This document shows positions 33,118-41,587 of a stretch of DNA of 64,000 nucleotides, one piece after another. A program made the position numbers and the translations under genes. Position 1 is the stretch's first letter. Every line of letters starts with the position of its first letter. The DNA is from Rothia nasimurium (GTDB lineage Bacteria; Actinomycetota; Actinomycetes; Actinomycetales; Micrococcaceae): contig NZ_CAKMTD010000009.1 in the NCBI RefSeq assembly GCF_928391935.1, forward strand, positions 23,290 through 87,289, written 5' to 3'. The notes below the pieces were generated by a model. That model searched no databases. It had not been told where the DNA came from and saw only the letters and a list, made by a program, of their open reading frames with translations.

Positions 33118-33411
33118 ATGACTTTTCTTTTCTCGGGTTCAGTGGCTTCGGACGCAGCTGTCCTCCTTGCTGAGGCGGGACAGGCGGGTGGGGCGTCGAC
33201 GTCCTTGTTTGGCTGGTTTTTTTACCCGGTGCTTTTCGTGTCCTTGGGTTTGGCCCTGTACTGTGTGTTGACGATTCACCGTCAGGCCCACCTGACTGAG
33301 GTTCAGAAGCTCAAGTGGCTGCTGTTTACGCTTTTTGTGCCGGTGGTGGGCCCGGTGGCCTACTGGCTGCGACTGCGGGCTGACCGCAAGGAGCGATCAG
33401 GCGTAGAGTAG
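33118..33411 (+). CDS. Small PLDc_N-type membrane protein
   Basis: 97 aa. Two membrane helices (~28-48 and ~65-82) with a Trp/Lys loop, GPVAYWLRLRADRK at the end; the pattern is that of the phospholipase D N-terminal (PLDc_N) small membrane domain, of unknown role when alone. ATG 33118 is assigned; the ribosome site AGGATGGTAGG is modest. The next gene follows at 37 bp, so co-transcription with the dehydrogenase is possible. Confidence 0.65.
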   Translation: MTFLFSGSVASDAAVLLAEAGQAGGASTSLFGWFFYPVLFVSLGLALYCVLTIHRQAHLTEVQKLKWLLFTLFVPVVGPVAYWLRLRADRKERSGVE

Positions 33412-33448
33412 GGGGTACACAGACCCCTATGAACCCGAGGAGAAACCA

Positions 33449-34525
33449 GTGAGCTACACCGTCAAGGCCCTGCAGAAGTTTGGCCCCGACCAGCATTTCA
33501 AGGTCACTGAGATTGAGCGCCGTGACCCGCGTGAAGATGATGTGGTGATTAAGATTGAGGCGGCAGGTATCTGCCATTCTGATCTTCACACGATTCATAA
33601 CGAGTGGGGCCCGGCTAAGTTCCCCCTGGCGGTGGGCCATGAGATTGCGGGCACGGTGGAGGCTGTTGGCTCGGCTGTCACCAAGTTCGCTGTGGGTGAC
33701 CGCGTGGGTGTTGGCTGCCTGGTCAATTCCTGCCGGGAGTGTGAGCAGTGCGCCGCCGGTTTTGAGAATAACTGCCTGAACGGGGCGGTGGGCACCTACA
33801 ATTCCCTGGACCGTGACGGCACCGTCACCCAGGGCGGGTACTCGCAGAAAATTACCGTCAATGAGAACTTTGTGGTGCGGATTCCGGACGCCTTGGAGTT
33901 TGATGTGGCCGCTCCCCTGCTGTGCGCCGGTATCACCACCTACTCGCCCCTGGCCCGCTGGGGCGTGAAGCCCGGTATGAAGGTAGCCGTCATGGGCCTG
34001 GGCGGCCTGGGGCACATGGGCGTGCAGATCGCTGCCGCCATGGGCGCTGAGGTCACGGTGCTTTCCCGCAGCCTAAAGAAGGCGGACGCCGCCGCCCAGC
34101 TGGGTGCCGTCCGCACCCTGGCCACCACCGAGGAGGGCTTCTTTGAGGCCCACCGGGGTGAGTTTGACCTGATCCTCAATACTATTTCAGCCCCGATTGA
34201 CCTGGATTCTTACCTGACCCTGCTCAAGCCCCGAGGGATTCTCTCCGTGGTGGGCCTGCCCCCGGAGGCCCTGGAGATCCACATGAACCGTCTGATTGGT
34301 GGCGGTAAGGTCCTGACCGGTAACAACATCGGCGGTATTCCCGAGACCCAGGAGATGCTGGACTTCTGCGCTGAGCACGGCATTGCGGCAGTCATTGAAA
34401 AGATTGGGGTGGACGAGGTGGACGCCGCCTACGAGCGTGTTGTGGCCGGGGACGTCCAGTTCCGCGTGGTCATTGATACCTCAACCTTCGACACCGCCGA
34501 GGTCACCGCCGAGGTCACCGCCTAA
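33449..34525 (+). CDS. Zinc-dependent alcohol dehydrogenase (CAD-like)
   Basis: 358-aa NAD(P)-dependent medium-chain dehydrogenase. Catalytic zinc ligands in GICHSDLHT and GHEIAGTVE, the structural-zinc cysteine loop CRECEQCAAGFENNC, nucleotide-binding GLGGLGHMGVQ, LKPRGILSVVGLP. The CAD/AdhA type typically reduces aldehydes or aromatic alcohols; the substrate is not known. Start GTG 33449 after GAGGAGAAACCA. The C-terminus ends EVTAEVTAEVTA, a short repeated tail. Confidence 0.9.
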   Translation: MSYTVKALQKFGPDQHFKVTEIERRDPREDDVVIKIEAAGICHSDLHTIHNEWGPAKFPLAVGHEIAGTVEAVGSAVTKFAVGDRVGVGCLVNSCRECEQCAAGFENNCLNGAVGTYNSLDRDGTVTQGGYSQKITVNENFVVRIPDALEFDVAAPLLCAGITTYSPLARWGVKPGMKVAVMGLGGLGHMGVQIAAAMGAEVTVLSRSLKKADAAAQLGAVRTLATTEEGFFEAHRGEFDLILNTISAPIDLDSYLTLLKPRGILSVVGLPPEALEIHMNRLIGGGKVLTGNNIGGIPETQEMLDFCAEHGIAAVIEKIGVDEVDAAYERVVAGDVQFRVVIDTSTFDTAEVTAEVTA

Positions 34526-34566
34526 GCCGCCCCGGCCCCCGTCCTCACCTCCCTGAGCCCCGCCTT

Positions 34567-34597
34567 AGACCCCGCCTGCCAAAGTGTGCGCGGGGTC
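34567..34597 (+). terminator. Hairpin after dehydrogenase
   Basis: AGACCCCGC pairs with GCGGGGTCT over 13 nt; no T-run. Confidence 0.45.
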
Positions 34598-34667
34598 TAC
34601 GCGCCAGAGAGGGGCGGGGGCAGTATTCTTAGGAAGAAACACAACCCTTTTCCTTGAGGAGATTTCT

Positions 34668-35597
34668 ATGGCCGGTGGTTTAGCGGCTCTACTGGATGAC
34701 GTTGCGGCTCTAGCCAAGCTGGCAGCGGCAAGTACTGATGATATTGCGGCTGCGGCAGGCCGGGCGAGCGTCAAGGCTGCCGGTGTGGTCGTGGACGACG
34801 CTGCCGTCACCCCCCAGTATGTTCAGGGTATTGAGCCCAAGCGGGAACTTCCCATCATTAAGAAAATTGCGGTGGGCTCCCTGCGGAATAAGCTGCTTTT
34901 CATCCTGCCGGCGGCCCTGCTGCTGAGCCAGTACCTGCCCTGGATGCTGACCCCCCTGCTCATGCTGGGCGGCACCTACCTCTGCTTTGAGGGGGCCGAG
35001 AAGGTCCTGGAGCTGTTCTCCAAGAACAAGCACGAGGAGCATGACACCCCGGCTGTGATTGAGGGTGAGGACGCCGAGAAGAAGGTAGTCTCTGGGGCTG
35101 TTCGTACCGACTTCATTTTGAGTGCCGAAATCATGGTGATTGCCCTGAATGAGGTTGCCTCTGAGGGTTTCTGGTCGCGGGCTATCATCCTGGCCGTGGT
35201 GGGTATCGGTATCACCGTGCTGGTGTACGGGGCTGTGGGCCTGCTGGTCAAGATGGATGATATTGGCCTGGCGATGGCCCGTCGGGAATCTGCCGGGGCT
35301 CAGAAGTTCGGCCTGGGCTTGGTCAAGGCCATGCCTGTGGTGATGAACGTGATTTCTGTGGTGGGTACTTTCGCCATGCTCTGGGTGGGTGGCCACATTA
35401 TTCTGGTGGGCCTGTATGACATGCACTGGTGGACTGCACCGTACGCCTTTGTTCACCATCTGGAGCACTATGTTGAGCACCTGGGTGGTTTTGTGACCTG
35501 GCTGGTCAATACCTTCTGCTCTATGGTGGTGGGCCTGATTTGGGGTGGCGTTATTGCAACCGCTGTTCATTTCCTGCCCGGCAAGAAGCACCACTAG
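34668..35597 (+). CDS. DUF808 family membrane protein (YedI-like)
   Basis: About 309 aa. MAGGLAALLDDVAALAKLAAAS and GRASVKAAGVVVDDAAVTPQYVQG at the N-terminus, IKKIAVGSLRNKLLFILPAALLLS, GGTYLCFEGAEKV and the C-terminal GGVIATAVHFLPGKKHH are the DUF808/YedI pattern. Six to eight membrane helices. Function of the family is unknown. ATG 34668 follows GAGGAG. It ends against a strong bidirectional terminator. Confidence 0.88.
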   Translation: MAGGLAALLDDVAALAKLAAASTDDIAAAAGRASVKAAGVVVDDAAVTPQYVQGIEPKRELPIIKKIAVGSLRNKLLFILPAALLLSQYLPWMLTPLLMLGGTYLCFEGAEKVLELFSKNKHEEHDTPAVIEGEDAEKKVVSGAVRTDFILSAEIMVIALNEVASEGFWSRAIILAVVGIGITVLVYGAVGLLVKMDDIGLAMARRESAGAQKFGLGLVKAMPVVMNVISVVGTFAMLWVGGHIILVGLYDMHWWTAPYAFVHHLEHYVEHLGGFVTWLVNTFCSMVVGLIWGGVIATAVHFLPGKKHH

Positions 35598-35618
35598 GTT
35601 TTTCTGGTCTGAGGACGC

Positions 35619-35655
35619 ACGCCGCCCCTCTCCTTGTGAGAGGGGCGGCGTTTTT
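35619..35655. terminator. Bidirectional terminator between DUF808 and sialidase genes
   Basis: ACGCCGCCCCTC pairs with GAGGGGCGGCGT, followed by TTTTT; the two genes converge on it. Confidence 0.85.
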
Positions 35656-35682
35656 CGTGGGCTGGTTGCTGGCCAGCCGGGG

Positions 35683-37977
35683 TTAGGGCAGGGGGATTCT
35701 TTGCCCCTCAAGGGTGACGCGCACCGGGGTTCCTGAGCCGCTGGTTTCAAAGGTGGCTGAGGGCTGGAAGTAGCCGCGGTCGAGGTCGGCCTGGGTGATG
35801 GTGTGGGTGGCGGTACGGCAGGTGTAGCGGGCCCCGGCGGCCAGCCCGCGCCAGCGGCAGTTGGGGGAGGACGTCGTGAAGAAGCCGGTTTCAAGGCTTC
35901 CCTCTACCGGGGTGACTGTGAAGGCTCTAGAGCCGGTGTTGGCGATGGTGAAGCTGTAGCTGATCCGGTCACCGGGTGCGTAGTTAGTGGCGGGGTTGGT
36001 GTGGTAACCGGTGACGGTGATGGGGCCGGTAACCTCTTTGAGTTTGATGGGTTCACCCTCGTAGGTGCTTGTTCCGACCTTGGTGCGGTCCAGGGTGGAT
36101 ACTGCCTCCATTATCAAGCGGGGGTAGAAGTAGCCGCGGTCGAGGTCGGCCTGGGTGATGGTGTGGGTGGCGGTGCGGCAGGTGTAGCGGGCCCCGGAGT
36201 CCAGTCCGCGCCAGCGGCAGTTGGCGGTGCTGGTGGTGAGGAAGCCGGTGTCGAAGGTGCTCTCGCGAGGGATGACGTCCACGGTTTCGCCGGTCGTGTT
36301 AGTGACGCGGAAGGTGTAGGTAAGCTTGTCGCCGACCCGGTAGGGGTTGGTGGTGATGTTGCGGGCGGGGGCGGTGCCATCGCTGATGGTGACGGCGAAG
36401 GGGACGTCCTGGCTCGTGCGGGTTGCGGGGATCAGGGCGCGGGATTGTTTGCCGTCGGTGGCGGTGAAGACTGCTTCAGCTTCCCCCTGGGTCATGGTTG
36501 AGCTGGCGCTGACCTGGATTTTAACGGTGGCGCTGCTGCCCGGGGCGATGGTGGGGACGGGAACGGTCGGTGCGGTGAAGCCTGCGGCGTCGTTGATGGT
36601 GAGGGTGCCGCTGATGGGGGTGGCTTCTTGGTTGGTGATGGTGACGGGCACGGTTTGGGTGCTCTGGTTGGCCCCGTAGCTGATGGCGGGGGCTGTCATG
36701 GGGGCGCAGACGGTGTTGAGCCAGGTGGTGTCGAAGGTGGCGTAGCGGATGTCTGCCCCATAGTTGACCTCGTAGAGGACGCCGTAGCGTCCGTTGCCGA
36801 GGGCGGTTCCGCTGGAGTAGGCTGCGGTGCCGCTGCGGATTTGGCGGATTCCGGGCCAGGTTTCCCCGTTGTCGCAGGAGACGCGGGCGGTGAGGTTGAC
36901 GCGGTCGGTGTTGGCCTTGTTGTTGGTGTTGGTGAAGATGAGTTTTTTGGCGTCGGCGCTTCCGGCGGGGGCGTCGGGGTACATGCGGAAGATGGAGGCG
37001 TTGTTTTTGGGGTCGGCGAGTTCGGTGTCGAGGGTTACCGGGCCGTAGGTGACGCCGCCGTCGGTGGAGATGGCGGTTTTGCGGGCTCCTGAGAAGGTGG
37101 CATCGCGGGAGTTGAGCATGACCCGGCCGTCGGAGAGCTCTACGACCTTGTTTTCGTCCATTTTTGTGCCGGTGTAGGCGCCGCGTTTCCAGGTGGTGCC
37201 GTGGTCGTCGGAGTAGAGGGCGTAGGCCTGGGTGGTTTCGGTGCCGTCGGCCTGTTTGACCCTGCCGGTGAACTGCTGGATCAGGCGGCCCTTGTGGGTG
37301 CCGTAGCGTAGCTGGATTCCTTCGCCGGAGGTGGCAAACATGCCGCGGACGTCCCCGGGTTGGGGGTTGGTTTTGTTGCTGCCGGGTTTGGCGATGGGGG
37401 TGATGTCGCGGGGGGCGCTCCAGGTGAGGCCGCCGTCGGTGGATTGGGTGATGACGGCACCGATGATGGTGCGGTCGGTGGCGGTGGAGTTGCCGTAGGT
37501 GCTGCTGACGTATCCGGCGTCCTGGGAGTAGACCAGGAAGGCGAAGAGGGTGCCGGTTTCACGGTCGTAGACGAAGGAGGGGTCTGAGTAGCCGTATCGG
37601 GGGCTGGTGGCGGTGGCTAGCTGGCCGCGGGCAATGTAGGTGACGGGCCCCCAGGTAGCGCCATTGTCGGTGGAGCGGCGCATGACGACGGAGTTGGGGT
37701 TGGGGGCGTCGATGGCCCCGTTGGGGCGGGAGTCCCAGGCGGCCACGAGGACGCCCTTACCGAGGTTGGTCAGGGCTGGGATCCGGTTGCTTTTGGCCCC
37801 GTCGATGAGCTGGTTGGCGATGTTTTGTTCGGTGTAGCTGCCGGGGGCGCTGGTGGCGTTCAGGACGGGGGCGGGGGCAGCGTCTGCCTCGGGCAGGACG
37901 GTGAGGCCGAGGGTAGCTAGGGGGAGGGCTACCAGTAGGGCTGCTGCTTTTTTCAAAGAGGTGTATGAAGTTTTCAT
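35683..37977 (-). CDS. Secreted sialidase (GH33) with duplicated C-terminal domain
   Basis: About 764 aa. Signal peptide (1-~32), then a six-bladed sialidase propeller: RIPALTNLGKGVLVAAWD (Arg of the triad) and Asp boxes STDNGATW, STDGGLTW, SDDHGTTW, STDGGVTY, SCDNGETW, over ~45-400. Downstream are an NPCBM/NEW3-like beta domain (~400-495) and two copies of a ~110-aa domain, each with CRWRGL-GARYTCRTATHTITQADLDRGYF. It should release sialic acid from host glycans. ATG 37977 precedes the signal peptide. No sortase motif; the repeats may bind glycan or the cell surface. No sialic-acid catabolism genes are in view. Confidence 0.9.
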   Translation of the reverse strand: MKTSYTSLKKAAALLVALPLATLGLTVLPEADAAPAPVLNATSAPGSYTEQNIANQLIDGAKSNRIPALTNLGKGVLVAAWDSRPNGAIDAPNPNSVVMRRSTDNGATWGPVTYIARGQLATATSPRYGYSDPSFVYDRETGTLFAFLVYSQDAGYVSSTYGNSTATDRTIIGAVITQSTDGGLTWSAPRDITPIAKPGSNKTNPQPGDVRGMFATSGEGIQLRYGTHKGRLIQQFTGRVKQADGTETTQAYALYSDDHGTTWKRGAYTGTKMDENKVVELSDGRVMLNSRDATFSGARKTAISTDGGVTYGPVTLDTELADPKNNASIFRMYPDAPAGSADAKKLIFTNTNNKANTDRVNLTARVSCDNGETWPGIRQIRSGTAAYSSGTALGNGRYGVLYEVNYGADIRYATFDTTWLNTVCAPMTAPAISYGANQSTQTVPVTITNQEATPISGTLTINDAAGFTAPTVPVPTIAPGSSATVKIQVSASSTMTQGEAEAVFTATDGKQSRALIPATRTSQDVPFAVTISDGTAPARNITTNPYRVGDKLTYTFRVTNTTGETVDVIPRESTFDTGFLTTSTANCRWRGLDSGARYTCRTATHTITQADLDRGYFYPRLIMEAVSTLDRTKVGTSTYEGEPIKLKEVTGPITVTGYHTNPATNYAPGDRISYSFTIANTGSRAFTVTPVEGSLETGFFTTSSPNCRWRGLAAGARYTCRTATHTITQADLDRGYFQPSATFETSGSGTPVRVTLEGQRIPLP

Positions 37978-38154
37978 GTGTGTGTTTCCTGGTGGGGGCG
38001 GTTGTGGGGGCAACCGTTTGTGTCCGGTCAACAAGCCTACCCCGCCCCGGCTGGGCCGTCCACATGCCGGCCAGCACCTGCTCGCCCAAGAACATCTCCC
38101 GGGGTGGGACACACTTTTTGTCCTATAACCCGGTATTTACGTGGCGGGGCCGTT
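37978..38154. other. Sialidase upstream region
   Basis: Promoter region of the sialidase gene up to the left end of the integrated element. I see no gene in it. Confidence 0.5.
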
Positions 38155-38241
38155 TTCAGGCACGAAAAAACCCGCCCCCTCTAGCTCTCACTAGGGGAAA
38201 CGGGTTTTTCTCCACTGTGCGCAAGGGGGGACTTGAACCCC
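38155..38241. repeat. attL: tRNA 3'-end and terminator duplicate
   Basis: Matches 47686-47762 with a handful of changes. The 27-bp block 38215-38241 (CTGTGCGCAAGGGGGG plus ACTTGAACCCC) is identical at both ends and equals the T-arm to discriminator part of the tRNA. The hairpin AAACCCG/CGGGTTT (38167-38208) is the tRNA terminator. Confidence 0.85.
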
Positions 38242-38332
38242 TGTAAGCCCCCTAGTCAGACCCCAATAAACTGCCCTGACTAGGAATAATGATTGCAAGG
38301 GTTTACACAAAATTACTGCATTTTGGTGCCTA

Positions 38333-38354
38333 TTTTTGTCAGATTTTTGTCAAG
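38333..38354. repeat. Integrase arm-type site, left
   Basis: Two TTTTTGTCA units in tandem; the same 22 bases occur at 47646-47667 next to the right end. It overlaps the last codons of the integrase gene. Probably integrase arm sites. Confidence 0.6.
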
Positions 38355-39495
38355 AAAGACCAAGGCCACCCGGGGCCGCAGCCGCCCTATAAGCCGCGTC
38401 CATAGCGTCCGCCACGCTATCCACCTGTTCCTCGAACAAGTCCGCGTACACATCAAGGGTCATAGCCGCAGACTTGTGCCCCAACATTCTTTGAACCAGG
38501 GGCACCGGCGCACCCGAAGCCACCGCGAAAGACGCAGCAGAGTGCCGCAAATCGTGCGGGGTAATCTTCTTCTCAACACCTGCCGCAGCCAGAGCGCGGA
38601 CGAACCAGCCGTTATAACTGTGGGGGTGCTTTAGATACCCGCCGCCGTGCTTATGGGTGAACACACTAGCCTCTCCCACCTTGTCCTTACACGCTGCCCG
38701 CAGATGGGGGGCAATGAATTGGGGGAATGGCACCAGCCGCGCTTTACCGCTTTTAGGGGCCTTATCCTCGTAGCGTCCACCGTCCTCAACTAGGTTGCGT
38801 TCAATACTCAACCGGCACCGCTCGAAGTCCACATGTTTTACCTGTAGCCCCACAGCTTCGCCCCACCGTATGCCGGTATAGGCCAGCACATAGACGAGTT
38901 CAGGATACTCAGCATGTTTTGCAAGGGCCGCTACTTCCTCATGGGTTAGGTAGACGTTTCGCCGTGGCTGTTTTCGCGGGAGCTTCACACCCCGGGCCGG
39001 GTTGGTGAGTAGTCGCTTGTCTTTCACCGCGTCATCTAGAACCCCGGCCAGAATCTCATGACACCGTATCGTGATAGACGCGCCCACCGCTGGCCGCCCG
39101 GTTGTCGTGGTGCCGTTTTGCAGGTCTGATACCCACATCTCAACCTCTGTAGGGAGGATAGTTTTTAGGACGCGATCACCCCACACGGGGGCCACATGAA
39201 TACGCCACGCTGATTCTAGTTTGCGGTAGGAGCTAGCGGCGAGCGCAGTTTCTTTTTTACTCAGCCACGCCGGGGCCAGTTCGCCTACCTTGGCGCGGGA
39301 GTCTGAGGGGGTCACATACTCGTTGCGAGAAACGGCGACCTCAACACCGCTCATGAACTGTTGGGCTTCTGCCTTGGTCTTGAACCCTGCCTTGCTCGTC
39401 CACTTGTCTTTGTCGTTCTTGTAGTAGACGCGCCACCGGGTGCGCTGCCGCTCTGTGCCTTTCCCCTCTGCTAGGTATTTATGAATCGAAGCCAT
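38350..39495 (-). CDS. int: Tyrosine-recombinase integrase
   Basis: 381 aa. N-terminal AP2-like arm-binding part (WRVYYKNDKDKWTSKAGFKTKAEAQQF), core-binding SAM-like domain (~70-165) and catalytic domain (~175-375) with Arg in YTGIRWGEAVGL, HDLRHS, the HxxG-type LGHKSAAMTLDVYADLF with the nucleophilic Tyr ~350. It is the last gene of its strand at the element's left end, as usual for tRNA-targeting elements. Start ATG 39495, ribosome site GAGGTG inside the XRE stop region, so it is translated with the repressor gene. It targets tRNA-Leu(CAG), based on the flanking att duplicates. Confidence 0.94.
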   Translation of the reverse strand: MASIHKYLAEGKGTERQRTRWRVYYKNDKDKWTSKAGFKTKAEAQQFMSGVEVAVSRNEYVTPSDSRAKVGELAPAWLSKKETALAASSYRKLESAWRIHVAPVWGDRVLKTILPTEVEMWVSDLQNGTTTTGRPAVGASITIRCHEILAGVLDDAVKDKRLLTNPARGVKLPRKQPRRNVYLTHEEVAALAKHAEYPELVYVLAYTGIRWGEAVGLQVKHVDFERCRLSIERNLVEDGGRYEDKAPKSGKARLVPFPQFIAPHLRAACKDKVGEASVFTHKHGGGYLKHPHSYNGWFVRALAAAGVEKKITPHDLRHSAASFAVASGAPVPLVQRMLGHKSAAMTLDVYADLFEEQVDSVADAMDAAYRAAAAPGGLGLS

Positions 39496-39497
39496 GA

Positions 39498-40148
39498 TTA
39501 CACCTCTGGCCCCTCATGCGAGTTTGTTTCTGAAACAAGAGGGGGAAACAGCTGGCTATCACGCCCCACAGCACGAACGCCCCATAGCAGTTCTAGCAGT
39601 TCCGCCTCTGTTATCTGGGATATGTCATCAAGGTTCACTGCGCCGCTATCTACAAGCGCGTAGTTCTCGCCCGCTTCAAACCAACGCCGCCCCGCCTGGG
39701 CAAGAACCTCAGAAATCTCATGGCTTTTCAGTGAAAGCGCTGTAAGGGTAGGTACTTTTAATCTGGAGTCTCTGGCAGACGTATACAAATATCTCGCCGC
39801 CCAATATGCGCTTAGATACTCATGCAGGCCGTTTGAAATCTCGTTAGCTCTAGAGGTTAAGACTAGTAAGGCGTTTTCCAAGTCCTCAACATAGCCACTT
39901 TCGTAGAAAGCTCCCTGCAAGCGGGTTACGTTAATACCAAAAAGCTGAGACAGCATAACCGCTTCATCAAATTTGAGAGAGCGCTTGCCCTCTTCTATCC
40001 GCTTTATTGTCATTGCATGAAAAGCGCTCCCGTCCCCACCGGCCACGTCATTTAGCCGCCTGGCAAGCTCATTCTGCGACCAGTCTTTTGACTGCCTTAA
40101 AGCTCGTATGCGCTCACCTGTTCGTGCTGCAAAATCTTCCCTATCCAT
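39498..40148 (-). CDS. XRE-family repressor of the element
   Basis: 216 aa. N-terminal XRE helix-turn-helix (~5-70: RALRQSKDWSQNELARRLNDV, SAFHAMTIKRIEEGKRSLKFDE) and a helical C-terminal part (AARYLYTSARDS, LKSHEISEVLAQAGRRW) probably for dimerisation or signal sensing. It lies just upstream of the integrase in the same direction and divergent from the excisionase-like gene, with the spacer 40149-40247 carrying GTTACAA/TTGTAAC. It most likely keeps the element silent, in the manner of phage CI or satellite Stl. No peptidase (LexA-like) domain seen. Confidence 0.85.
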   Translation of the reverse strand: MDREDFAARTGERIRALRQSKDWSQNELARRLNDVAGGDGSAFHAMTIKRIEEGKRSLKFDEAVMLSQLFGINVTRLQGAFYESGYVEDLENALLVLTSRANEISNGLHEYLSAYWAARYLYTSARDSRLKVPTLTALSLKSHEISEVLAQAGRRWFEAGENYALVDSGAVNLDDISQITEAELLELLWGVRAVGRDSQLFPPLVSETNSHEGPEV

Positions 40149-40156
40149 ACCACCAG

Positions 40157-40230
40157 GTTACAACCTCTTGCACACAATGCAAACGTCATGTATGTTGTGA
40201 ATAGATACAGAATGTTATGGACTTTGTAAC
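40157..40230. promoter_or_regulatory. Divergent operator region of the element switch
   Basis: GTTACAA (40157-40163) and TTGTAAC (40224-40230) are inverted arms at the two edges; CACAA (40173) and TTGTG (40195) form inner dyads. It sits between the repressor and excisionase promoters, and so likely forms the lysogeny-type switch. Confidence 0.5.
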
Positions 40231-40247
40231 ATGAGGTGAAAGCAATT

Positions 40248-40484
40248 ATGGCCCACAACCCGAACACCCCAAACCTGGACACCCCTGCCCTTGCTCAACG
40301 CCTAGGGGTAACAGTTTCAGCAATCACCACTCGCCGCAGCAAGGGCGGCGACTTGCCCCCGTCATTCAAGGTGGGCCGCAATATCCGCTATCGGCTCGAA
40401 GATGTAGAGCGCTGGGAGCGGGAACAGGTAGAGAAAGAAACCGCCCGCCGTGCCGCAGCAGCCCAGCAGACGGCCACCGCTTAA
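40248..40484 (+). CDS. Excisionase-like / HTH_17 DNA-binding protein
   Basis: 78 aa. MerR/excisionase-like helix-turn-helix: TPALAQRLGVTVSAITTRRSKGGDLPPSFKVGRNIRYRLEDVERWEREQ. ATG 40248 follows GAGGTG; a GTG four codons upstream is less likely. First gene on the plus strand after the repressor spacer, the usual place for a recombination directionality factor. It may also act as an activator. Confidence 0.75.
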   Translation: MAHNPNTPNLDTPALAQRLGVTVSAITTRRSKGGDLPPSFKVGRNIRYRLEDVERWEREQVEKETARRAAAAQQTATA

Positions 40485-40488
40485 AAGA

Positions 40489-40600
40489 ATTGCCCCGACC
40501 GCTCACCAAAGAGCAGCCGGGGCAGGAAGAAAAAGACCGCGCTACCAGCTCGACCAAAAGCGAGCGCGGCAACCAGAAACACGAAAGGAAGAAAGCCCGT
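40489..40600 (+). terminator. Hairpins between excisionase-like gene and 40602
   Basis: TTGCCCCG..GCTC / GAGC..CCGGGGCA (40489-40525) and a second GC-rich stem (CGCGCT...AGCGCG, about 40538-40570) follow in the short gap. They resemble the three tandem hairpins at 42331-42609. May be terminators or processing stems. Confidence 0.45.
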
Positions 40601-40601
40601 C

Positions 40602-40880
40602 ATGCCTAGCGTTACTCAGTCTATCACCGGCCCGCACATCTTCACCGGCCTACTTGAAGAGCCACCCGGCCCGCGCCGTCTGTTGCACTACTACAGCCCT
40701 AAAGCGCCGTTTGCCCCGGCCCTTTGTGGTGAGAGCGCCCCGGCTGGTAGCTGGGCTTCTGTCCCGAACGGTGACGCTGTGACCGTGGCCGGTTATCCGC
40801 TCTATGAGGTGTGCCCCGCCTGTCAGGTGCGCTTCTCTGCCCTGACCTCTGGCTCTATTCAGGACGGGGGCGCTCGATAA
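40602..40880 (+). CDS. Small unknown protein of the element, Cys-pair
   Basis: 92 aa, RBS AAAGGAAG, ATG 40602. It contains LLHYYSP, ALCGE and EVCPACQVRF; the spaced Cys residues (ALCG and CPAC) suggest a zinc-binding fold, and a similar arrangement ends the protein at 42643. Not recognised as a named family. Its stop overlaps the next start (TAATG), so the two are coupled. Confidence 0.7.
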   Translation: MPSVTQSITGPHIFTGLLEEPPGPRRLLHYYSPKAPFAPALCGESAPAGSWASVPNGDAVTVAGYPLYEVCPACQVRFSALTSGSIQDGGAR

Positions 40881-41152
40881 TGCCCGCCGTTGCACATCTA
40901 GCCGCGCTCGCAGACCCCCCGGCTCAACAGTCCCGCCGTAAAAGGCCCACCCGCAGGGCAGACACCGCCCGGTTCTACTCCCCCGACCAGCTGCACGAAC
41001 TCACCGGAATACCAAAGGGCACCCTAGCCCAGTGGCGACACAAAAAGTTCATGTTCGACTACCACCGCATAGGGAGCCACGTTCTCTACGACCGGGAGCA
41101 TGTGGAGCAGGTTCTAGCCCAGCACATCATCACCGCTAACGCCGACTACTAG
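40880..41152 (+). CDS. Small HTH DNA-binding protein
   Basis: 90 aa. A basic N-terminus (RRKRPTRRADTARFY) leads to a MerR/HTH_17-type fold: SPDQLHELTGIPKGTLAQWRHKKFMFDYHRIGSHVLYDREHVEQVL. The layout is like that of element excisionases, so two such proteins are present (40248 and here); one may be the directionality factor and the other a regulator. Start ATG 40880 overlaps the stop of the previous gene. Confidence 0.72.
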   Translation: MPAVAHLAALADPPAQQSRRKRPTRRADTARFYSPDQLHELTGIPKGTLAQWRHKKFMFDYHRIGSHVLYDREHVEQVLAQHIITANADY

Positions 41153-41168
41153 AAAGGACACCCGGCCT

Positions 41169-41528
41169 ATGACCCTTACCCGTGATACTCCCACCAGCAC
41201 CGCAGCCGACACCTATGCGGCCCGCTGGTTCCGCGAAATGAAAATAGCCGCCCTAGAAAAGTTGCTCAGTGGCGAACCTCTGACAGCTGACCACCTGCAC
41301 ACCGTGGGCTTAGAGCCGCCCAGCCGCTTTTATTGGGGCGCGGTGATGAAGCAACCAGAGATAAGGGCCGTAGCTCGCCCAGCTTTTGCGGGTTGGGTGC
41401 AGTCCCCTCGCACTGGTGGGACGGTGCGGGTGTGGGAGCTGAAACCCGGCAAGAGCCAGGACGCGGCCCAGATACTCAAGGCCCTGAAAGAGTCCCGCAC
41501 CGCAGGCGAGCAGGCGAACGCCGTATAA
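41169..41528 (+). CDS. Unknown protein of the element, 119 aa
   Basis: I do not recognise this protein. ATG 41169, RBS GAAAGGAC. Helical N-terminus (YAARWFREMKIAALEKLLSGEPLT), then PPSRFYWGAVMKQPEIRA and a beta/helix end (VRVWELKPGKSQDAAQILKALKESR). No signal or membrane helix. It is within the plus-strand operon of small genes. Confidence 0.68.
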   Translation: MTLTRDTPTSTAADTYAARWFREMKIAALEKLLSGEPLTADHLHTVGLEPPSRFYWGAVMKQPEIRAVARPAFAGWVQSPRTGGTVRVWELKPGKSQDAAQILKALKESRTAGEQANAV

Positions 41529-41587
41529 GTCGCCTAGGCCCAGTTGGACGAACCCGAAGCCAGCAACTAATTAAGGAGAACCCCAAA

